Of a DNA stretch of 64,000 nucleotides, positions 29,405 to 38,907 are shown in pieces. The notes beneath the pieces were generated by a model, which had not been told where the DNA came from, ran no database searches, and worked only from the letters and a program-made list of their open reading frames with translations. Source of the DNA: Pseudoalteromonas aliena SW19 (lineage in GTDB: Bacteria; Pseudomonadota; Gammaproteobacteria; Enterobacterales; Alteromonadaceae). Where the stretch lies: contig NZ_AQGU01000025.1 of assembly GCF_014905615.1 (NCBI RefSeq), positions 868,001 through 932,000 of the forward strand. Direction: 5' to 3'. Position 1 is the stretch's first letter, and the number at the start of each line of letters is the position of its first letter. Both the position numbers and the translations under genes were made by a program.

Positions 29405-30168
29405 TGCGACTTTATATACAGCTGTTACTAAGTACACTGTTAATTATATTTTTAAGCGCCTGTAGTAATTCAGGTAGCCGCTACCATATGCGCCATGACA
29501 CTGCTCCACTTAGAGCGCCAACGGTGCTTGAAATGCAAGATGCTGTAATCACCGACGTTACTAAAAGTGCAAGCACGAGTCGCCCATATACAGTACTTGG
29601 TAAGCGCTATACGCCAATGCTTGATGAATCAGGCTACTCTGAAGAAGGCATTGCTTCGTGGTACGGCCGTAAATTTCATGGATATCATACTTCAAACGGT
29701 GAAGTTTATGATATGTTTGCTATGACGGCTGCACATAAAACGCTGCCGTTACCTAGTTTTTTGCGTGTGACTAACATGAGTAACGGCAAATCAGTTATTG
29801 TACGTGTTAATGACCGTGGCCCCTTTCATGATGACAGGATAATCGACCTCTCGTACGCTGCCGCTTATAAGCTTGGTTACTATACTCATGGTACAGCAAA
29901 GGTTAAGCTCGAGGCAGTTACGCTAGGTGGCTCAGCTAAAACGAATGAAACTTATATTCAGGTTGCTGCTGGGAGTACACTGGAAAATATTGAAGCACTG
30001 GCAAGTACCTTGCGCCTTCAATACAAGTTGCCAACTAATATTGTACAAAAAGACGCTATTTATAGACTGCATTTAGGTCCAATTAAAGACGCTCAACATG
30101 CACATCAAGTCTTAGAAAAATTAAAACAAGATCAATTTCAAAACGCGTTCTTGCTTTACACTCAGTAA
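29404..30168 (+). CDS. rlpA: RlpA septal-ring lytic transglycosylase lipoprotein
   Basis: Lipoprotein with signal peptide and lipobox LSAC, a double-psi beta-barrel domain (GIASWYGRKFHGYHTSNGE, MTAAHKTLPLPSFLRVTN, VRVNDRGPFHDDRIIDLS) and a C-terminal SPOR domain (ETYIQVAAGSTLEN onward) that binds denuded septal peptidoglycan. The catalytic residues of the Pseudomonas enzyme (Glu in the SNGE segment, His in the TAAHKTLP segment, Asp in VNDRGPF) are present, so lytic activity is likely. It is 254 residues. Confidence 0.94.
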   Translation: MRLYIQLLLSTLLIIFLSACSNSGSRYHMRHDTAPLRAPTVLEMQDAVITDVTKSASTSRPYTVLGKRYTPMLDESGYSEEGIASWYGRKFHGYHTSNGEVYDMFAMTAAHKTLPLPSFLRVTNMSNGKSVIVRVNDRGPFHDDRIIDLSYAAAYKLGYYTHGTAKVKLEAVTLGGSAKTNETYIQVAAGSTLENIEALASTLRLQYKLPTNIVQKDAIYRLHLGPIKDAQHAHQVLEKLKQDQFQNAFLLYTQ

Positions 30169-30212
30169 GGCCTTTAGAATGGCGTAACGCGAATTTTTAA
30201 CTTTAACCATTA

Positions 30213-31382
30213 ATGAGTATGATGAAATCTATTAAATATAAAATCCTCAAAGGTGTATGCGGCTTAGTTTGTTCTGCCGCCGTATTTTCAGCCAGCGCCC
30301 AAATTATTCCGGCACCACCTCAAGTTAATGCAAAAGGCTATTTTTTAGTGGACTTTACAACGGGTAAAGTAATAGCTGAAGGTGAAGCTGATACACAACT
30401 CGCTCCTGCTAGTTTAACTAAAATGATGACCAGTTATGTAATTGGTACTGAAATTAAAGCCGGTAATATCGCCCCTACAGACATGGTTACTGTGAGCGAA
30501 AAAGCGTGGGCTAAAAACTTTCCTGAATCGTCTAAAATGTTTATTGAAGTAGGCAAACAGATTAGTGTAGATGAGCTTAACCACGGAATAATTATTCAAT
30601 CAGGTAACGATGCGTGTGTTGCAATGGCTGAGCATATTGCAGGTAGCGAAAGCGCATTTTCTGACTTAATGAATGCACATGCGGCTAAATTAGGCATGAG
30701 CAACAGCCATTTTATCAACAGCCACGGCCTAGATACTAATGAGCACTATACAACACCACGTGATATGGCAACGTTAAGCGCGGCACTTATTCGTGATGTG
30801 CCAGACGAATACGCTCTTTATAAACAAAAGTCATATACCTACAATGGCATTAAGCAATATAACCGTAACTCGCTGTTATGGGATGAAAGTTTAGATGTAG
30901 ACGGCATTAAAACAGGCCACACATCTGAAGCGGGCTATAGTTTAGTAACATCGGCTACTAAAAACGGTATGCGTTTGATTGCCGTTGTTATGGGTACTTC
31001 AAGCGAACGTGCGCGCAAAATAGAAAATAAAAAATTACTTAATTACGGTTTTCGCTTTTTTGAAACAATTACACCGTACAAGGCAGGCGACAGCTTTGCA
31101 GAGCAACGTATTTGGATGGGTAATAAAGAAAACGTATCGTTAGGTATTTTAGAAGATACACCAATCACTATTCCACGTGGTCAGCATAAAAACCTTAAAG
31201 CCAATTTTGAGCTAGACAATACACTTGAAGCGCCTCTAGCGAAAGGTACTAAAGTAGGGACTTTATTCTTGCAATTAGAAGGGGAAGATATCGCTCAATA
31301 CCCACTAGTAACGCTTGAAGAAGTGGAAGAAGGCAGCTTCTTTAGTAAAATTTATGACTACCTACGTTTACAAATAATGTAA
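30213..31382 (+). CDS. dacA: D-alanyl-D-alanine carboxypeptidase (PBP5/6 type)
   Basis: Periplasmic carboxypeptidase trimming pentapeptides, held at the inner membrane by its C-terminal amphipathic helix (SKIYDYLRLQIM). The signal peptide ends near SASAQ (residue 30). The active site shows S67-L-T-K70 in APASLTKMM, SGN in IIQSGNDAC and KTG in GIKTGHTSE. It is 389 residues. Three ATGs lie close together at the start (30213, 30219, 30222) and the ribosome site is weak. Confidence 0.96.
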   Translation: MSMMKSIKYKILKGVCGLVCSAAVFSASAQIIPAPPQVNAKGYFLVDFTTGKVIAEGEADTQLAPASLTKMMTSYVIGTEIKAGNIAPTDMVTVSEKAWAKNFPESSKMFIEVGKQISVDELNHGIIIQSGNDACVAMAEHIAGSESAFSDLMNAHAAKLGMSNSHFINSHGLDTNEHYTTPRDMATLSAALIRDVPDEYALYKQKSYTYNGIKQYNRNSLLWDESLDVDGIKTGHTSEAGYSLVTSATKNGMRLIAVVMGTSSERARKIENKKLLNYGFRFFETITPYKAGDSFAEQRIWMGNKENVSLGILEDTPITIPRGQHKNLKANFELDNTLEAPLAKGTKVGTLFLQLEGEDIAQYPLVTLEEVEEGSFFSKIYDYLRLQIM

Positions 31383-31421
31383 GTGTAAAAATAAACTCAC
31401 AGCGATTGTGAAGTTAAACGA

Positions 31422-31450
31422 AACGCCTCCATTATGAGGCGTTTTTTTTT
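31422..31450 (+). terminator. Intrinsic terminator after dacA
   Basis: A stem AACGCCTC/GAGGCGTT with a 6-base loop is followed by a run of T. It lies 40 bp after the dacA stop and ends the long leuS-dacA block. Confidence 0.92.
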
Positions 31451-31522
31451 GCTTGAAAAATGCTAGAATGCGCCCCATATAAAGCAATCATAATGAGTTT
31501 TTATTTTGGGTTTCCCAAAATA

Positions 31523-31681
31523 ATATCAATCTGTTTAAATATGAGGTTTATTTAACGATAAAAAATCGCACTATAACAAGGCAAAAGTTTTTATATCTAA
31601 TTGTTCTAAATGAAAACTTTAACGTCGTTATGGAATGATTTAGTTTGTTAAATTGTCCAAATACTTATGTCGATTGATTAT
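31523..31681 (+). repeat. Family A inverted-repeat element, diverged copy
   Basis: It begins ATATCAATCTG and shares GGTTTATTTAACG, CACTATAAC, TCTAATTGTTCTAAAT and TTTAACGTCGTTAT with the other copies; the right end is eroded (TTATGTCGATTGATTAT). With the dacA terminator it explains the 389-bp gap before ybeD. Confidence 0.75.
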
Positions 31682-31771
31682 TACATTAACTCAGATTGTC
31701 ATCACCCTGTCAGTTTAGCGCCTAGCATTATGCTCAGAGCCAATACTTTATTTGTTTGAGGAGTCACCGTC

Positions 31772-32050
31772 GTGGTTCAACCTGTTAAAGATACAAAATT
31801 TGATGAGTACTTAGAGTACCCTTGCCCATTTACATTCAGAATTATGGGTTTAGCTAACGTAAACCTAACTGATCAAATTTTAGCTAAGTTACAACCTATT
31901 GCACCTGGCGACTATGCACCTAAAGTAAAACCAAGCAGCAAAGGCAATTACGAATCAGTAAGCCTTGTAGCAACGGTTACAAGTGGCAAACACATTGAAG
32001 AAATTTATAACGTGATCAGTAATATTGATGACGTACGCCACATGCTTTAA
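31772..32050 (+). CDS. ybeD: YbeD-type DUF493 protein
   Basis: A 92-residue alpha/beta (ACT-like) cytosolic protein: [13 protein letters not shown] at the start, [18 protein letters not shown] in the middle and [17 protein letters not shown] at the end. The position between dacA and lipB is conserved. A link to lipoate metabolism is inferred from neighbourhood only. The start is GTG 31772 with GAGGAG about 9 bp upstream. Confidence 0.93.
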   Translation: MVQPVKDTKFDEYLEYPCPFTFRIMGLANVNLTDQILAKLQPIAPGDYAPKVKPSSKGNYESVSLVATVTSGKHIEEIYNVISNIDDVRHML

Positions 32051-32069
32051 GCCATAGTTGAGATTTGTT

Positions 32070-32723
32070 GTGAACGAAAACACCTTAATCGTACGCCAAC
32101 TGGGTCGCCAGCGTTATATGCCTATTTGGCAAAAAATGCAGGACTTTACCGACACCCGAGATGAAAATACACCAGATGAAATTTGGCTTGTAGAGCACGA
32201 GAGTGTATTCACTCAAGGTCAAGCCGGTAAAGACGAGCACTTACTTGCCCCAGGCGACATTGAAGTTATTAAAGTGGATCGTGGCGGACAAGTAACGTAC
32301 CACGGCCCCGGCCAGCAAATGATGTATGTATTATTTAATCTTCGACGTTTAAAAATTGGCGTACGTGAACTGGTTACGTGGCTTGAAGAGTGCATTATTG
32401 AATCACTCGCCGAGTACGATATTAAAGCGTACGCTAAAGCTGACGCACCGGGTGTTTACGTCAACGACAGTAAAATAGCATCACTTGGACTTAGAGTTCG
32501 TCGTGGCTGCTCGTTTCATGGTTTAGCATTAAATGTTAACATGGACCTAAGTCCATTTTTACGTATTAATCCGTGTGGTTATGCGGGCATGAATATGGTG
32601 CAAACTAAAGAATTAGATGGTCCTCAAAACCTAGAAAGTGCGGGTGAAGGATTGGTAAAACACATGATCAATAAGCTTAATGCAACACAGGTTAAGCATA
32701 CTGAAGGGTTTGAAAACGAATGA
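32070..32723 (+). CDS. lipB: Octanoyl-[ACP]:protein N-octanoyltransferase LipB
   Basis: Moves octanoyl groups from acyl carrier protein to lipoyl domains, the first step of lipoate synthesis. Key blocks are [49 protein letters not shown] and [11 protein letters not shown], holding the catalytic Lys and Cys. I chose GTG 32070, which places the start 12 residues from VRQLG as in E. coli and has TGAG 8 bp upstream; TTG 32058 would add four residues. The gene overlaps lipA by 4 bp. Confidence 0.95.
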   Translation: MNENTLIVRQLGRQRYMPIWQKMQDFTDTRDENTPDEIWLVEHESVFTQGQAGKDEHLLAPGDIEVIKVDRGGQVTYHGPGQQMMYVLFNLRRLKIGVRELVTWLEECIIESLAEYDIKAYAKADAPGVYVNDSKIASLGLRVRRGCSFHGLALNVNMDLSPFLRINPCGYAGMNMVQTKELDGPQNLESAGEGLVKHMINKLNATQVKHTEGFENE

Positions 32724-33685
32724 ATAAACCAGTCAAAATGGAACCAGGTGTAAAACTACGCGACGCAGCAAAAATGGCGTTGATCCCAGTTAAAGTTTTA
32801 CCTACAGAAAAAACCGAAATGTTGCGTAAGCCAGAATGGTTAAAAATTCGCTTACCTAAATCAACCGAGCGTATTGACGGTATAAAACAAGCGCTACGTA
32901 AGCATGGCTTGCACTCAGTATGTGAAGAGGCTTCATGCCCTAACCTCTCTGAATGTTTTAACCACGGTACAGCCACCTTTATGATCTTAGGTGCAATATG
33001 TACTCGCCGTTGCCCATTTTGTGATGTTGCCCACGGTCGTCCATTAAAACCTGATGCCGCTGAGCCTGAAAAACTAGCACTGACAATTAAAGATATGAAG
33101 CTAAACTACGTCGTGATCACGTCAGTTGACCGTGATGATTTACGTGATGGTGGTGCACAACATTTTGCCGATTGTATTCGCGAAATCCGCAAACACAACC
33201 CAACAATTACTATCGAAATTTTAGTGCCTGACTTTCGTGGCCGTATGGATCGCGCACTCGAGATTTTAATCGAAACACCACCAGATGTATTTAACCACAA
33301 TCTTGAGACTGCGCCACGTTTATACAAACTGGCTCGCCCAGGTGCCGATTATAAATGGTCGTTAGAATTACTTCGTCGCTTTAAAGAAGCTCACCCAGAA
33401 GTTAAAACTAAATCTGGCTTAATGGTTGGCTTAGGTGAAGAAATTAGCGAGATTGAAGAAGTACTCCGTGATTTACGTGCGCACAACGTTGACATGCTAA
33501 CAGTGGGTCAATACCTACAACCTTCTAAGCATCACTTACCAGTTAAACGCTACGTGCCACCAGTAGAATTTGACGGCTTAAAAGTATATGCAGATGAAAT
33601 TGGCTTTACTCACGCGGCTTCGGGCCCGTTTGTACGTTCAAGCTACCATGCAGATCAACAAGCTGCGGGTAAAGAAGTAAAATAA
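32720..33685 (+). CDS. lipA: Lipoyl synthase LipA
   Basis: Radical SAM enzyme inserting two sulfurs into protein-bound octanoyl groups. The auxiliary cluster cysteines are in [12 protein letters not shown] and the radical SAM motif CxxxCxxC in CTRRCPFC. The C-terminal [13 protein letters not shown] holds the conserved serine ligand. It is 321 residues. It is co-translated with lipB. Confidence 0.98.
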   Translation: MNKPVKMEPGVKLRDAAKMALIPVKVLPTEKTEMLRKPEWLKIRLPKSTERIDGIKQALRKHGLHSVCEEASCPNLSECFNHGTATFMILGAICTRRCPFCDVAHGRPLKPDAAEPEKLALTIKDMKLNYVVITSVDRDDLRDGGAQHFADCIREIRKHNPTITIEILVPDFRGRMDRALEILIETPPDVFNHNLETAPRLYKLARPGADYKWSLELLRRFKEAHPEVKTKSGLMVGLGEEISEIEEVLRDLRAHNVDMLTVGQYLQPSKHHLPVKRYVPPVEFDGLKVYADEIGFTHAASGPFVRSSYHADQQAAGKEVK

Positions 33686-33720
33686 ATAGACCTAAGTACT
33701 AAATTACTTGTAGAGTCATT

Positions 33721-33760
33721 AAATGCCGTTAGTTAATAAATTAAACTAACGGCATTTTTG
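33721..33760 (+). terminator. Intrinsic terminator after lipA
   Basis: A 13-bp stem AATGCCGTTAGTT/AACTAACGGCATT with a 9-base loop is followed by TTTGTTT, 36 bp after lipA. Confidence 0.9.
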
Positions 33761-33856
33761 TTTATAATAAGTTTTTTTAACTGTTTATCAAATAAAATTA
33801 GGTTAAATCCACCTAAGTTGAGATAATTAATACTGATATAATTATTTAGGTTCATT

Positions 33857-34096
33857 ATGAAACTATTAGTTCGTAACTTGTCTCGCGCTACAACAGAGCA
33901 TGAGCTTCGTATTTTGTTTGCAGAGCACGGTAAAGTGACTACTTGTAACTTAGTACTTGATAAAGAAACAGGCCAATCTAAAGGCTTTGCCTTTGTAGAA
34001 ATGCCAAACGACATTGAAGTTAAGGCTGCGATTAATGCACTTAACCAAACGAGTGTTGATAAAAGCAAAATCCGCGTAAAATTAGCAGATGCTTAA
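33857..34096 (+). CDS. Single-RRM RNA-binding protein
   Basis: A 79-residue protein consisting of one RNA-recognition motif. RNP2 is LLVRNL at residues 3-8 and RNP1 is KGFAFVEM near residue 47. Small RRM proteins of marine gammaproteobacteria and cyanobacteria often respond to cold or stress; the role here is unknown. The last base of its stop codon is the first base of a family A repeat, so the mRNA 3' end consists of that element, followed by a hairpin terminator at 34310. Confidence 0.93.
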   Translation: MKLLVRNLSRATTEHELRILFAEHGKVTTCNLVLDKETGQSKGFAFVEMPNDIEVKAAINALNQTSVDKSKIRVKLADA

Positions 34097-34280
34097 TACC
34101 AATCTGCTTATATATGGGGTCTATTTAACGTTAAGAAAATTACGCTAGAACTAGGCAAAAATTTTGTATCTAGTTGTTCTAAATAAAATTTGTATCTAGT
34201 TGTTCTAAATAAAAAATTTTAACGACGTTATAGTGCAATTTGATTCGTTAAATTGATCAAAGATTTATGCAGTTTGGTAT
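34096..34280 (+). repeat. Family A inverted-repeat element, with tandem duplication
   Basis: 185 bp, starting ATACCAATCTGCTTATAT and ending TTATGCAGTTTGGTAT. Internally about 26 bp around TTTGTATCTAGTTGTTC are present twice in tandem. The two halves are largely complementary, so RNA from it would fold into a long hairpin. With the family C copy it accounts for the 434-bp gap before the next gene. Confidence 0.85.
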
Positions 34281-34309
34281 AAATAATTACTTATTCGTTA
34301 CTTAACCTT

Positions 34310-34334
34310 AAAAACCAGCATATGCTGGTTTTTT
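34310..34334 (+). terminator. Hairpin terminator AAAACCAGC/GCTGGTTTT
   Basis: A perfect stem AAAAACCAGCA with its complement TGCTGGTTTTT ends in TTTTTT. It lies after the family A repeat and probably ends the RRM transcript. Confidence 0.85.
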
Positions 34335-34360
34335 GCTAACCGCGATAATAATTTTTACGT

Positions 34361-34480
34361 TTTTTTCAGTGAAAACAAGGCGAATTTACGCGTCAATAGC
34401 GGGTCTCTTGCGAGTAAATTCAACGCAGTTAGCGCTGAAAATAGCTGCTTGAGATAGATTTATTACCAGAGTTCAGGTTA
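34361..34480 (+). repeat. Family C repeat
   Basis: It shares TTCAGTGAAAACAAGGCG, AATTTACGCGTCAATAGCGG and CAACGCAGTTAGCGCTGAAA with the copy at 57053-57194 and ends CAGAGTTCAGGTTA. The left end is unclear; CTAACC at 34338 may be its remnant. Confidence 0.75.
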
Positions 34481-34530
34481 CTTAACTTTAGTTCTGTATT
34501 TATCAGCGAGATTTACTAAAACGATTTAAA

Positions 34531-34764
34531 TTACTTCCAGCCTTGGCACCACTTTTGAGTATCTTTTAGATCTCGCCAGCTAATTGGATATTGGTTTTTA
34601 GAAAATACTGACTCAGTAATACACTCTATTACGTTGGCATCTTCATCGTACTCTACAGCGACTATAATAAAGTGCTTTTCTTTATTGATGGCAGGAGTTG
34701 CCGTCCATTTACTATTTAGTAATTTTTTAGGGTTTAAATTATTCACAATATACAAAAGCTCCAA
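34531..34764 (-). CDS. Small Trp-rich protein (TIGR02450-like)
   Basis: A 77-residue protein with NPKKLLNSKWTA and NKEKHFIIVAVEYDE, then SWRDLKDTQKWCQGW at the C-terminus. This resembles the short Trp-rich TIGR02450 family of unknown function in marine bacteria. It lies downstream of copA and the broken cupredoxin on the same strand. The first residues (MELLYIVN) may not be translated; translation may begin nearer NPKKLL. Confidence 0.68.
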   Translation of the reverse strand: MELLYIVNNLNPKKLLNSKWTATPAINKEKHFIIVAVEYDEDANVIECITESVFSKNQYPISWRDLKDTQKWCQGWK

Positions 34765-34821
34765 TTTTCTTAATAAGCACTAATACGACCCAGCCACTTG
34801 TTTAGCTCAACAACTATTTTT

Positions 34822-35440
34822 CTACTGTACTATTAACTTGCCTTTGTACATTTTCATTTGGCAATGAAATTCATACTCACCGACTTCAAGTGCAGGTAGT
34901 TTAACTGTATTGCCATCACCCATTACCAGAGTTTTATTATATCAAGCTGTGGAAATACTACTGTCTCGGCGCATGGCGCGCTGTCTTTTCTATCAAAGGT
35001 AAGTACAGCCTCTTTGTTAGCTGCCACTTTAATGTGTCCTGGCTTATAAACACCGTTATCAACAACTATCGTTACTTTATTGTCATCACTTTGTGTTTGC
35101 TCTAGGGCGTGTTGACCTTTGTGGATTGAAATTTGTTCAATCTAGGGGCGATTTAATCGCGGCGCGAGGTTTGTAACCTAGTGGACTAAGTAAAAACCGA
35201 GCAACAAAGAGTTAACCGTCCCTATAAAGAACCCTTCGGGCAGCGTATGTTTGGCATTTATGCTGCGTTATCGCCTATTTATGGGGAATAATCACACGAC
35301 ATAGGCTCAGCCTTGCCTAAAAACCAAACAGTCAGCTGCAAAATCAATCACGAAAGGTCAACACGCTCTGGTTTGTATAGCCAAAACCAATAAATAATTG
35401 CGGCTATTAACAGTGCACCACCTATATTAATCATCAACAT
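34822..35440 (-). pseudogene. Membrane-anchored cupredoxin, broken by a family B element and a frameshift
   Basis: The N-terminal part (start ATG 35440, AAGGAG ribosome site) encodes MLMINIGGALLIAAII and YWFWLYKPE. Family B copy 2 (35104-35365) interrupts it. The frame resumes with QTQSDDNKVTIVVDNG and continues to RKDSAPCAETVVFPQLDI. It then shifts by one base near 34932-34945 and ends EYEFHCQMKMYKGKLIVQ, which holds the likely Cu ligands (H-C-x-M-x-M). An intact version would be an inner-membrane-anchored periplasmic copper protein co-transcribed with copA, 20 bp downstream of it. Two independent lesions show it is dead. Confidence 0.85.
35104..35365 (+). repeat. Family B MITE-like element, copy 2
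   Basis: 262 bp, very similar to copies 1 and 3. The ends are GGGCGTGTTGACCTTT and GAAAGGTCAACACGC. The short string CTCT flanks both sides (35100-35103 and 35366-35369), a possible target duplication. Joining the flanks with one copy restores KPEQTQS in the cupredoxin frame. Confidence 0.87.
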
Positions 35441-35460
35441 AATGTACTCCTTAGCTTAAA

Positions 35461-37707
35461 TTACGATTTATTTGGTTTGAAAAAACGTAAGCGATTAGCG
35501 TTACTTACCACTGTAAGCGATGAAAGTGCCATAGCTGCACCTGCAACAACAGGGTTTAGTAGTATGCCAAAAAATGGATACAACACGCCGGCTGCAATCG
35601 GAATACCCGCCACGTTATAAATAAAGGCACCAAATAGGTTTTGTTTAATATTTGAAATAGTTGCATTACTCACTGCAATTGCATCAGCAAGTCCATGTAA
35701 CGAACCACGCATTAAGGTAATGTCTGCACTTTCTATTGCAACATCGGTACCTGTGCCAATTGCAAACCCTACATCGGCTTGCGCAAGTGCGGGAGCATCG
35801 TTAATACCGTCACCGGTCATACCCACTATTTCACCGTTTGCTTGACGCTTTGTTACTTCGTTTACTTTGTCATCGGGCATTACTTCTGCAATAAAGTCAT
35901 CAATACCAACTTGCTTAGCAACGGCTTGTGCAGTGGCTTTGTTGTCACCTGTTAGCATAACTAAGTGGATACCTTTATTTTGCAGGCGTTTAATAGCGTC
36001 AACTGAATCCTCTTTGATAGGATCTGCTACTGCAATAATAGCGTGGAGCTTATTATTACTTGCAAAATACATGAGCGTTTTAGCATCACTGGCAAGTGTT
36101 TGAGCTTGCTCGGTTGCATCATCAACGGCTACATCGTATTTATCCATTAGCGTTTTATTACCAAACAACAATGTTTGCCCGTCAACACTGCCGGCTACAC
36201 CTTTACCTGTAATTGCGTTAAAGTCAGCTACTTTACTTAAAGCTAAGCCCTGCTTTTTAGCGTGTGCCGTAATTGCCTCTGCCAGTGGATGCTCTGAGCT
36301 ACTTTCAAGGCTTGCAACAAGTTGCATTACTGTATTTTCATCACTGTTGTTAAAGGTAACTACATCGGTAACTTGCGGTGTGCCTTGAGTAATAGTGCCT
36401 GTTTTATCTAAAATCATGGTGGTGATTTTAGATGTCGTTTGCAGCGACTCACCATTTCGAATTAATATTCCTGACTCAGCGGCTTTACCAATACCCACCA
36501 TAACCGACATAGGGGTTGCGAGTCCTAACGCACAAGGACAAGCAATAATAAGTACCGTAGTTACCGCAACAACGGCATAAGCAATTGATGGCTCAGGTCC
36601 AAAGTTTAACCATGCAAGGCCCGCAAGTACTGCAATAATCATAACTGTTGGGACAAATATGCCTGATATAACATCGGCTAAGCGCCCTATTGATGGCTTA
36701 GAGTTTTGTGCACGCTTTACCATATTGATAATATTAGCAAGTGTGGTTTCGCTACCAAGGTGCGTGGCTTTAAATAATAAAGTACCACTTTTATTAATAC
36801 TTCCGGCAACGACTTTGTCGCCCGTTTTTTTGCGGGCAGCCATTGGCTCACCAGTAAGCATTGACTCATCAACCGTACTCCTGCCTTCAATAACATCGCC
36901 ATCAACAGGGATTTTTTCACCAGGGCGTACGCGTACTTCATCATTTTTTACAACATCACTAATGTCGATGTCTTGCTCTTCGCCACCACGAATTACGCGT
37001 GCCGTTTTTGGTTGCAGGCCAATTAAGCGTTTAATTGCTTGTGAGGTGCGCCCACGTGCTTTTACTTCAAAAGCGAGCCCTAAACTAATTAAACCGATGA
37101 TCATCGATGATGCTTCAAAATATACGTGTCTTGCGACTTGTGGTAATAAGTTTGGTGCTATTACTACGAACATTGAATACAACCACGCAGTACCTGTACC
37201 AAGTGCTATTAATGTATCCATATTCGCAGCATGGTTTTTAAATGCCTGCCATGCGCCGTTGTAAAATTGCTTACCTGATATAGCCATAATCACAAGCGTG
37301 ACGATACCCACTAAAAACCAGGCTATTCTTTGTGTGTCCGTGGTCACACTCATGTCAAAAATAAGCCCGTATATCATTAACGGCGCACCGACCCCTAGCG
37401 CTAATATCATATTACGCATTAGCTTTTTGTAATGTGCCGCGTCCAACTTTGCTTTTTCATCAAGTGTATCTTGATCGGACTCATTACTCATTGGCTTAGC
37501 TGAGTAACCAATATTTTTAACTGCGTTAATAAGGGTGGTTTCGTCGGCTTTACCTTCTACACGTACTGTGCGCTCTGCAAAGTTCATTTCTACATTTTGT
37601 GCACCTTGTACACTATTGAGAGCTTTTTCAATTTTGGCCACACAACTGCCGCAATTAGCGCCTTCAATAATAAAGTTTTGCGCGGTGTCTTTTGTATTAA
37701 TCGTCAT
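35461..37707 (-). CDS. copA: Cu(I)-exporting P1B-type ATPase CopA
   Basis: Exports cytosolic Cu(I). A single N-terminal metal-binding domain carries C19-G-S-C22 (GANCGSC). Eight membrane segments follow. The transmembrane Cu site is [10 protein letters not shown], the phosphorylation site DKTGTITQG, and the nucleotide and hinge motifs [10 protein letters not shown] and [12 protein letters not shown]. It is 748 residues, normal for a one-domain CopA. Its start overlaps the end of the MerR-type regulator gene by 11 bp, giving the operon regulator-copA-cupredoxin under the promoter at 38171-38201. Confidence 0.96.
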   Translation of the reverse strand: MTINTKDTAQNFIIEGANCGSCVAKIEKALNSVQGAQNVEMNFAERTVRVEGKADETTLINAVKNIGYSAKPMSNESDQDTLDEKAKLDAAHYKKLMRNMILALGVGAPLMIYGLIFDMSVTTDTQRIAWFLVGIVTLVIMAISGKQFYNGAWQAFKNHAANMDTLIALGTGTAWLYSMFVVIAPNLLPQVARHVYFEASSMIIGLISLGLAFEVKARGRTSQAIKRLIGLQPKTARVIRGGEEQDIDISDVVKNDEVRVRPGEKIPVDGDVIEGRSTVDESMLTGEPMAARKKTGDKVVAGSINKSGTLLFKATHLGSETTLANIINMVKRAQNSKPSIGRLADVISGIFVPTVMIIAVLAGLAWLNFGPEPSIAYAVVAVTTVLIIACPCALGLATPMSVMVGIGKAAESGILIRNGESLQTTSKITTMILDKTGTITQGTPQVTDVVTFNNSDENTVMQLVASLESSSEHPLAEAITAHAKKQGLALSKVADFNAITGKGVAGSVDGQTLLFGNKTLMDKYDVAVDDATEQAQTLASDAKTLMYFASNNKLHAIIAVADPIKEDSVDAIKRLQNKGIHLVMLTGDNKATAQAVAKQVGIDDFIAEVMPDDKVNEVTKRQANGEIVGMTGDGINDAPALAQADVGFAIGTGTDVAIESADITLMRGSLHGLADAIAVSNATISNIKQNLFGAFIYNVAGIPIAAGVLYPFFGILLNPVVAGAAMALSSLTVVSNANRLRFFKPNKS

Positions 37708-38140
37708 TACGCTGCTCCTTATTTACGGAATCGTTTATTGGATCAACAAACGATTCTATTAAACTACACACGTCACTGGCATTTGCACCATCGACTGATG
37801 TCTCCCATTGCGTTATGGCTGCATGCATTCGGTTTCGTAGTTTTAATGTTTCTTGAAACAGTACTTCGGTTTCTTCTAAGCGTTTAGCTATGAGTTTACG
37901 TGTTAATGGGCATGGACAATTCCCCTGCTCTGACTCATCTACAATTTGCTGAATATCTTTGAGTGAAAAACCAAGTTGGCGGGCGCTAATAATAAACTTT
38001 AAACGTTGCTGGTCTTGCTTTGTATATTCTTGATAACCATTTTCTGCACTGCGTACAGGATTCAATAACCCTACACGTGTGTAATGACGTACAGTGTCTG
38101 CAGTCACGTTCATTAATTTGGCGAGTTGTTTAACATACAT
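37697..38140 (-). CDS. MerR-family metal-responsive regulator, probably for copper
   Basis: A 147-residue MerR-type activator with N-terminal winged helix ([24 protein letters not shown]) and a long dimerisation helix. Cysteines are at 75 and 77 (GNCPCP) and 125 (DVCSLIE). Canonical CueR uses two cysteines near 112 and 120, so the metal site differs, though C125 is near that region. Co-transcription with copA and a MerR-type operator in its own promoter support a copper role; zinc or other metals cannot be excluded from sequence alone. Confidence 0.85.
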   Translation of the reverse strand: MYVKQLAKLMNVTADTVRHYTRVGLLNPVRSAENGYQEYTKQDQQRLKFIISARQLGFSLKDIQQIVDESEQGNCPCPLTRKLIAKRLEETEVLFQETLKLRNRMHAAITQWETSVDGANASDVCSLIESFVDPINDSVNKEQRNDD

Positions 38141-38170
38141 AATCTAGCTCCGTCGCTTTCCAATAGCGTC

Positions 38171-38201
38171 ATAATAAACCTAGGTGTAACACACAGGTCA
38201 A
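38171..38201 (-). promoter_or_regulatory. MerR-type promoter with operator for the regulator-copA operon
   Basis: On the minus strand -35 TTGACC (38196-38201) and -10 TATTAT (38171-38176) are separated by 19 bp, the long spacer typical of MerR-activated promoters. The spacer region contains a 21-bp palindrome at 38178-38198 with arms ACCT/AGGT and inner GTGT/ACAC. It lies 31 bp upstream of the regulator start codon. Confidence 0.85.
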
Positions 38202-38281
38202 TGGCTATTTTTAAACTAGATAAATAATGGCATAAACATAATCTGGGGGCTGAAAGAAAAAGCGCCTAAGGCGCTTAAAAG

Positions 38282-38779
38282 TTAGTTCGATTCGTTACGA
38301 CTTTGTTGAAGTTCTTCGCCTAGTTGTTGTGCTAAAGCTTGGATTTTAGGCATAGCACCTTGCACTAAATTTTGTGACATTTGCATAGACTCTTGCATTA
38401 CCACTGGCATTTTAGCAAGAATAGCTTGCCCAGTTTTAGTTTTGTAAAATGCGAGCATGTCGCTAATTTCTTCTTCATTAAAATGCTTATCGTAAACATT
38501 AACCATTGTTGGCTGCATTTTAGCCCAGCTCATTTCTGTTTTTAATACATCGGTCATATCGCCATAGTACTTATCAAAAATAGCTTGCTCAGACGGTTTG
38601 ACACCCATCTGATCAGACATACCTTTCATCATGCCTTCTACTTGAGCATACATAGAGTCAACCATAGAATCCATGTTCATTACATTAATCAGTTCATCTA
38701 TTTTTTGCTGTTTTGGTGTTTGTGCTGCATATAAGCTGCTTGAAAAAATAAATAATGAAAGAAGTAGTGCCTTACCCAT
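38282..38779 (-). CDS. DUF2059-domain exported protein
   Basis: A 165-residue protein with a signal peptide (GKALLLSLFIFSSSLYAA) and a DUF2059 domain (IDELINVMNMDSMVDSM, FNEEEISDMLAFYKTKTGQAILAKMP). The C-terminal half is Met- and Gln-rich and helical. The function is unknown. I place the start at ATG 38779, which has AAGGA upstream and begins the signal peptide; an in-frame ATG at 38818 adds 13 hydrophilic residues. It stands alone between the copper and Mrp operons. Confidence 0.85.
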   Translation of the reverse strand: MGKALLLSLFIFSSSLYAAQTPKQQKIDELINVMNMDSMVDSMYAQVEGMMKGMSDQMGVKPSEQAIFDKYYGDMTDVLKTEMSWAKMQPTMVNVYDKHFNEEEISDMLAFYKTKTGQAILAKMPVVMQESMQMSQNLVQGAMPKIQALAQQLGEELQQSRNESN

Positions 38780-38851
38780 AATAATATCCTTTTGTGCTTT
38801 TAAGGCCTTAATACTCACATGATTTAATACAGTTGTAAATGGGAGGAAATA

Positions 38852-38889
38852 GCAAAAACCCGAATAAATTAACGTTATTCGGGTTTAAA
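38852..38889. terminator. Terminator at the end of the Mrp operon
   Basis: A stem AAACCCGAATAA/TTATTCGGGTTT with a 7-base loop, A-rich on the left and T-containing on the right, lies 20 bp after the mrpG stop and upstream of the DUF2059 gene. Confidence 0.8.
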
Positions 38890-38907
38890 AACAAGCAGTG
38901 ATAGGAG

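Noticed and set aside
34150..34230. A CRISPR-like tandem repeat
   Set aside because: Only two adjacent copies of about 26 bp without spacers, inside a family A element, and no cas genes nearby.
36659..37264. A 201-codon plus-strand frame
   Set aside because: It lies wholly antisense within copA, lacks a family pattern and follows from copA codon use.
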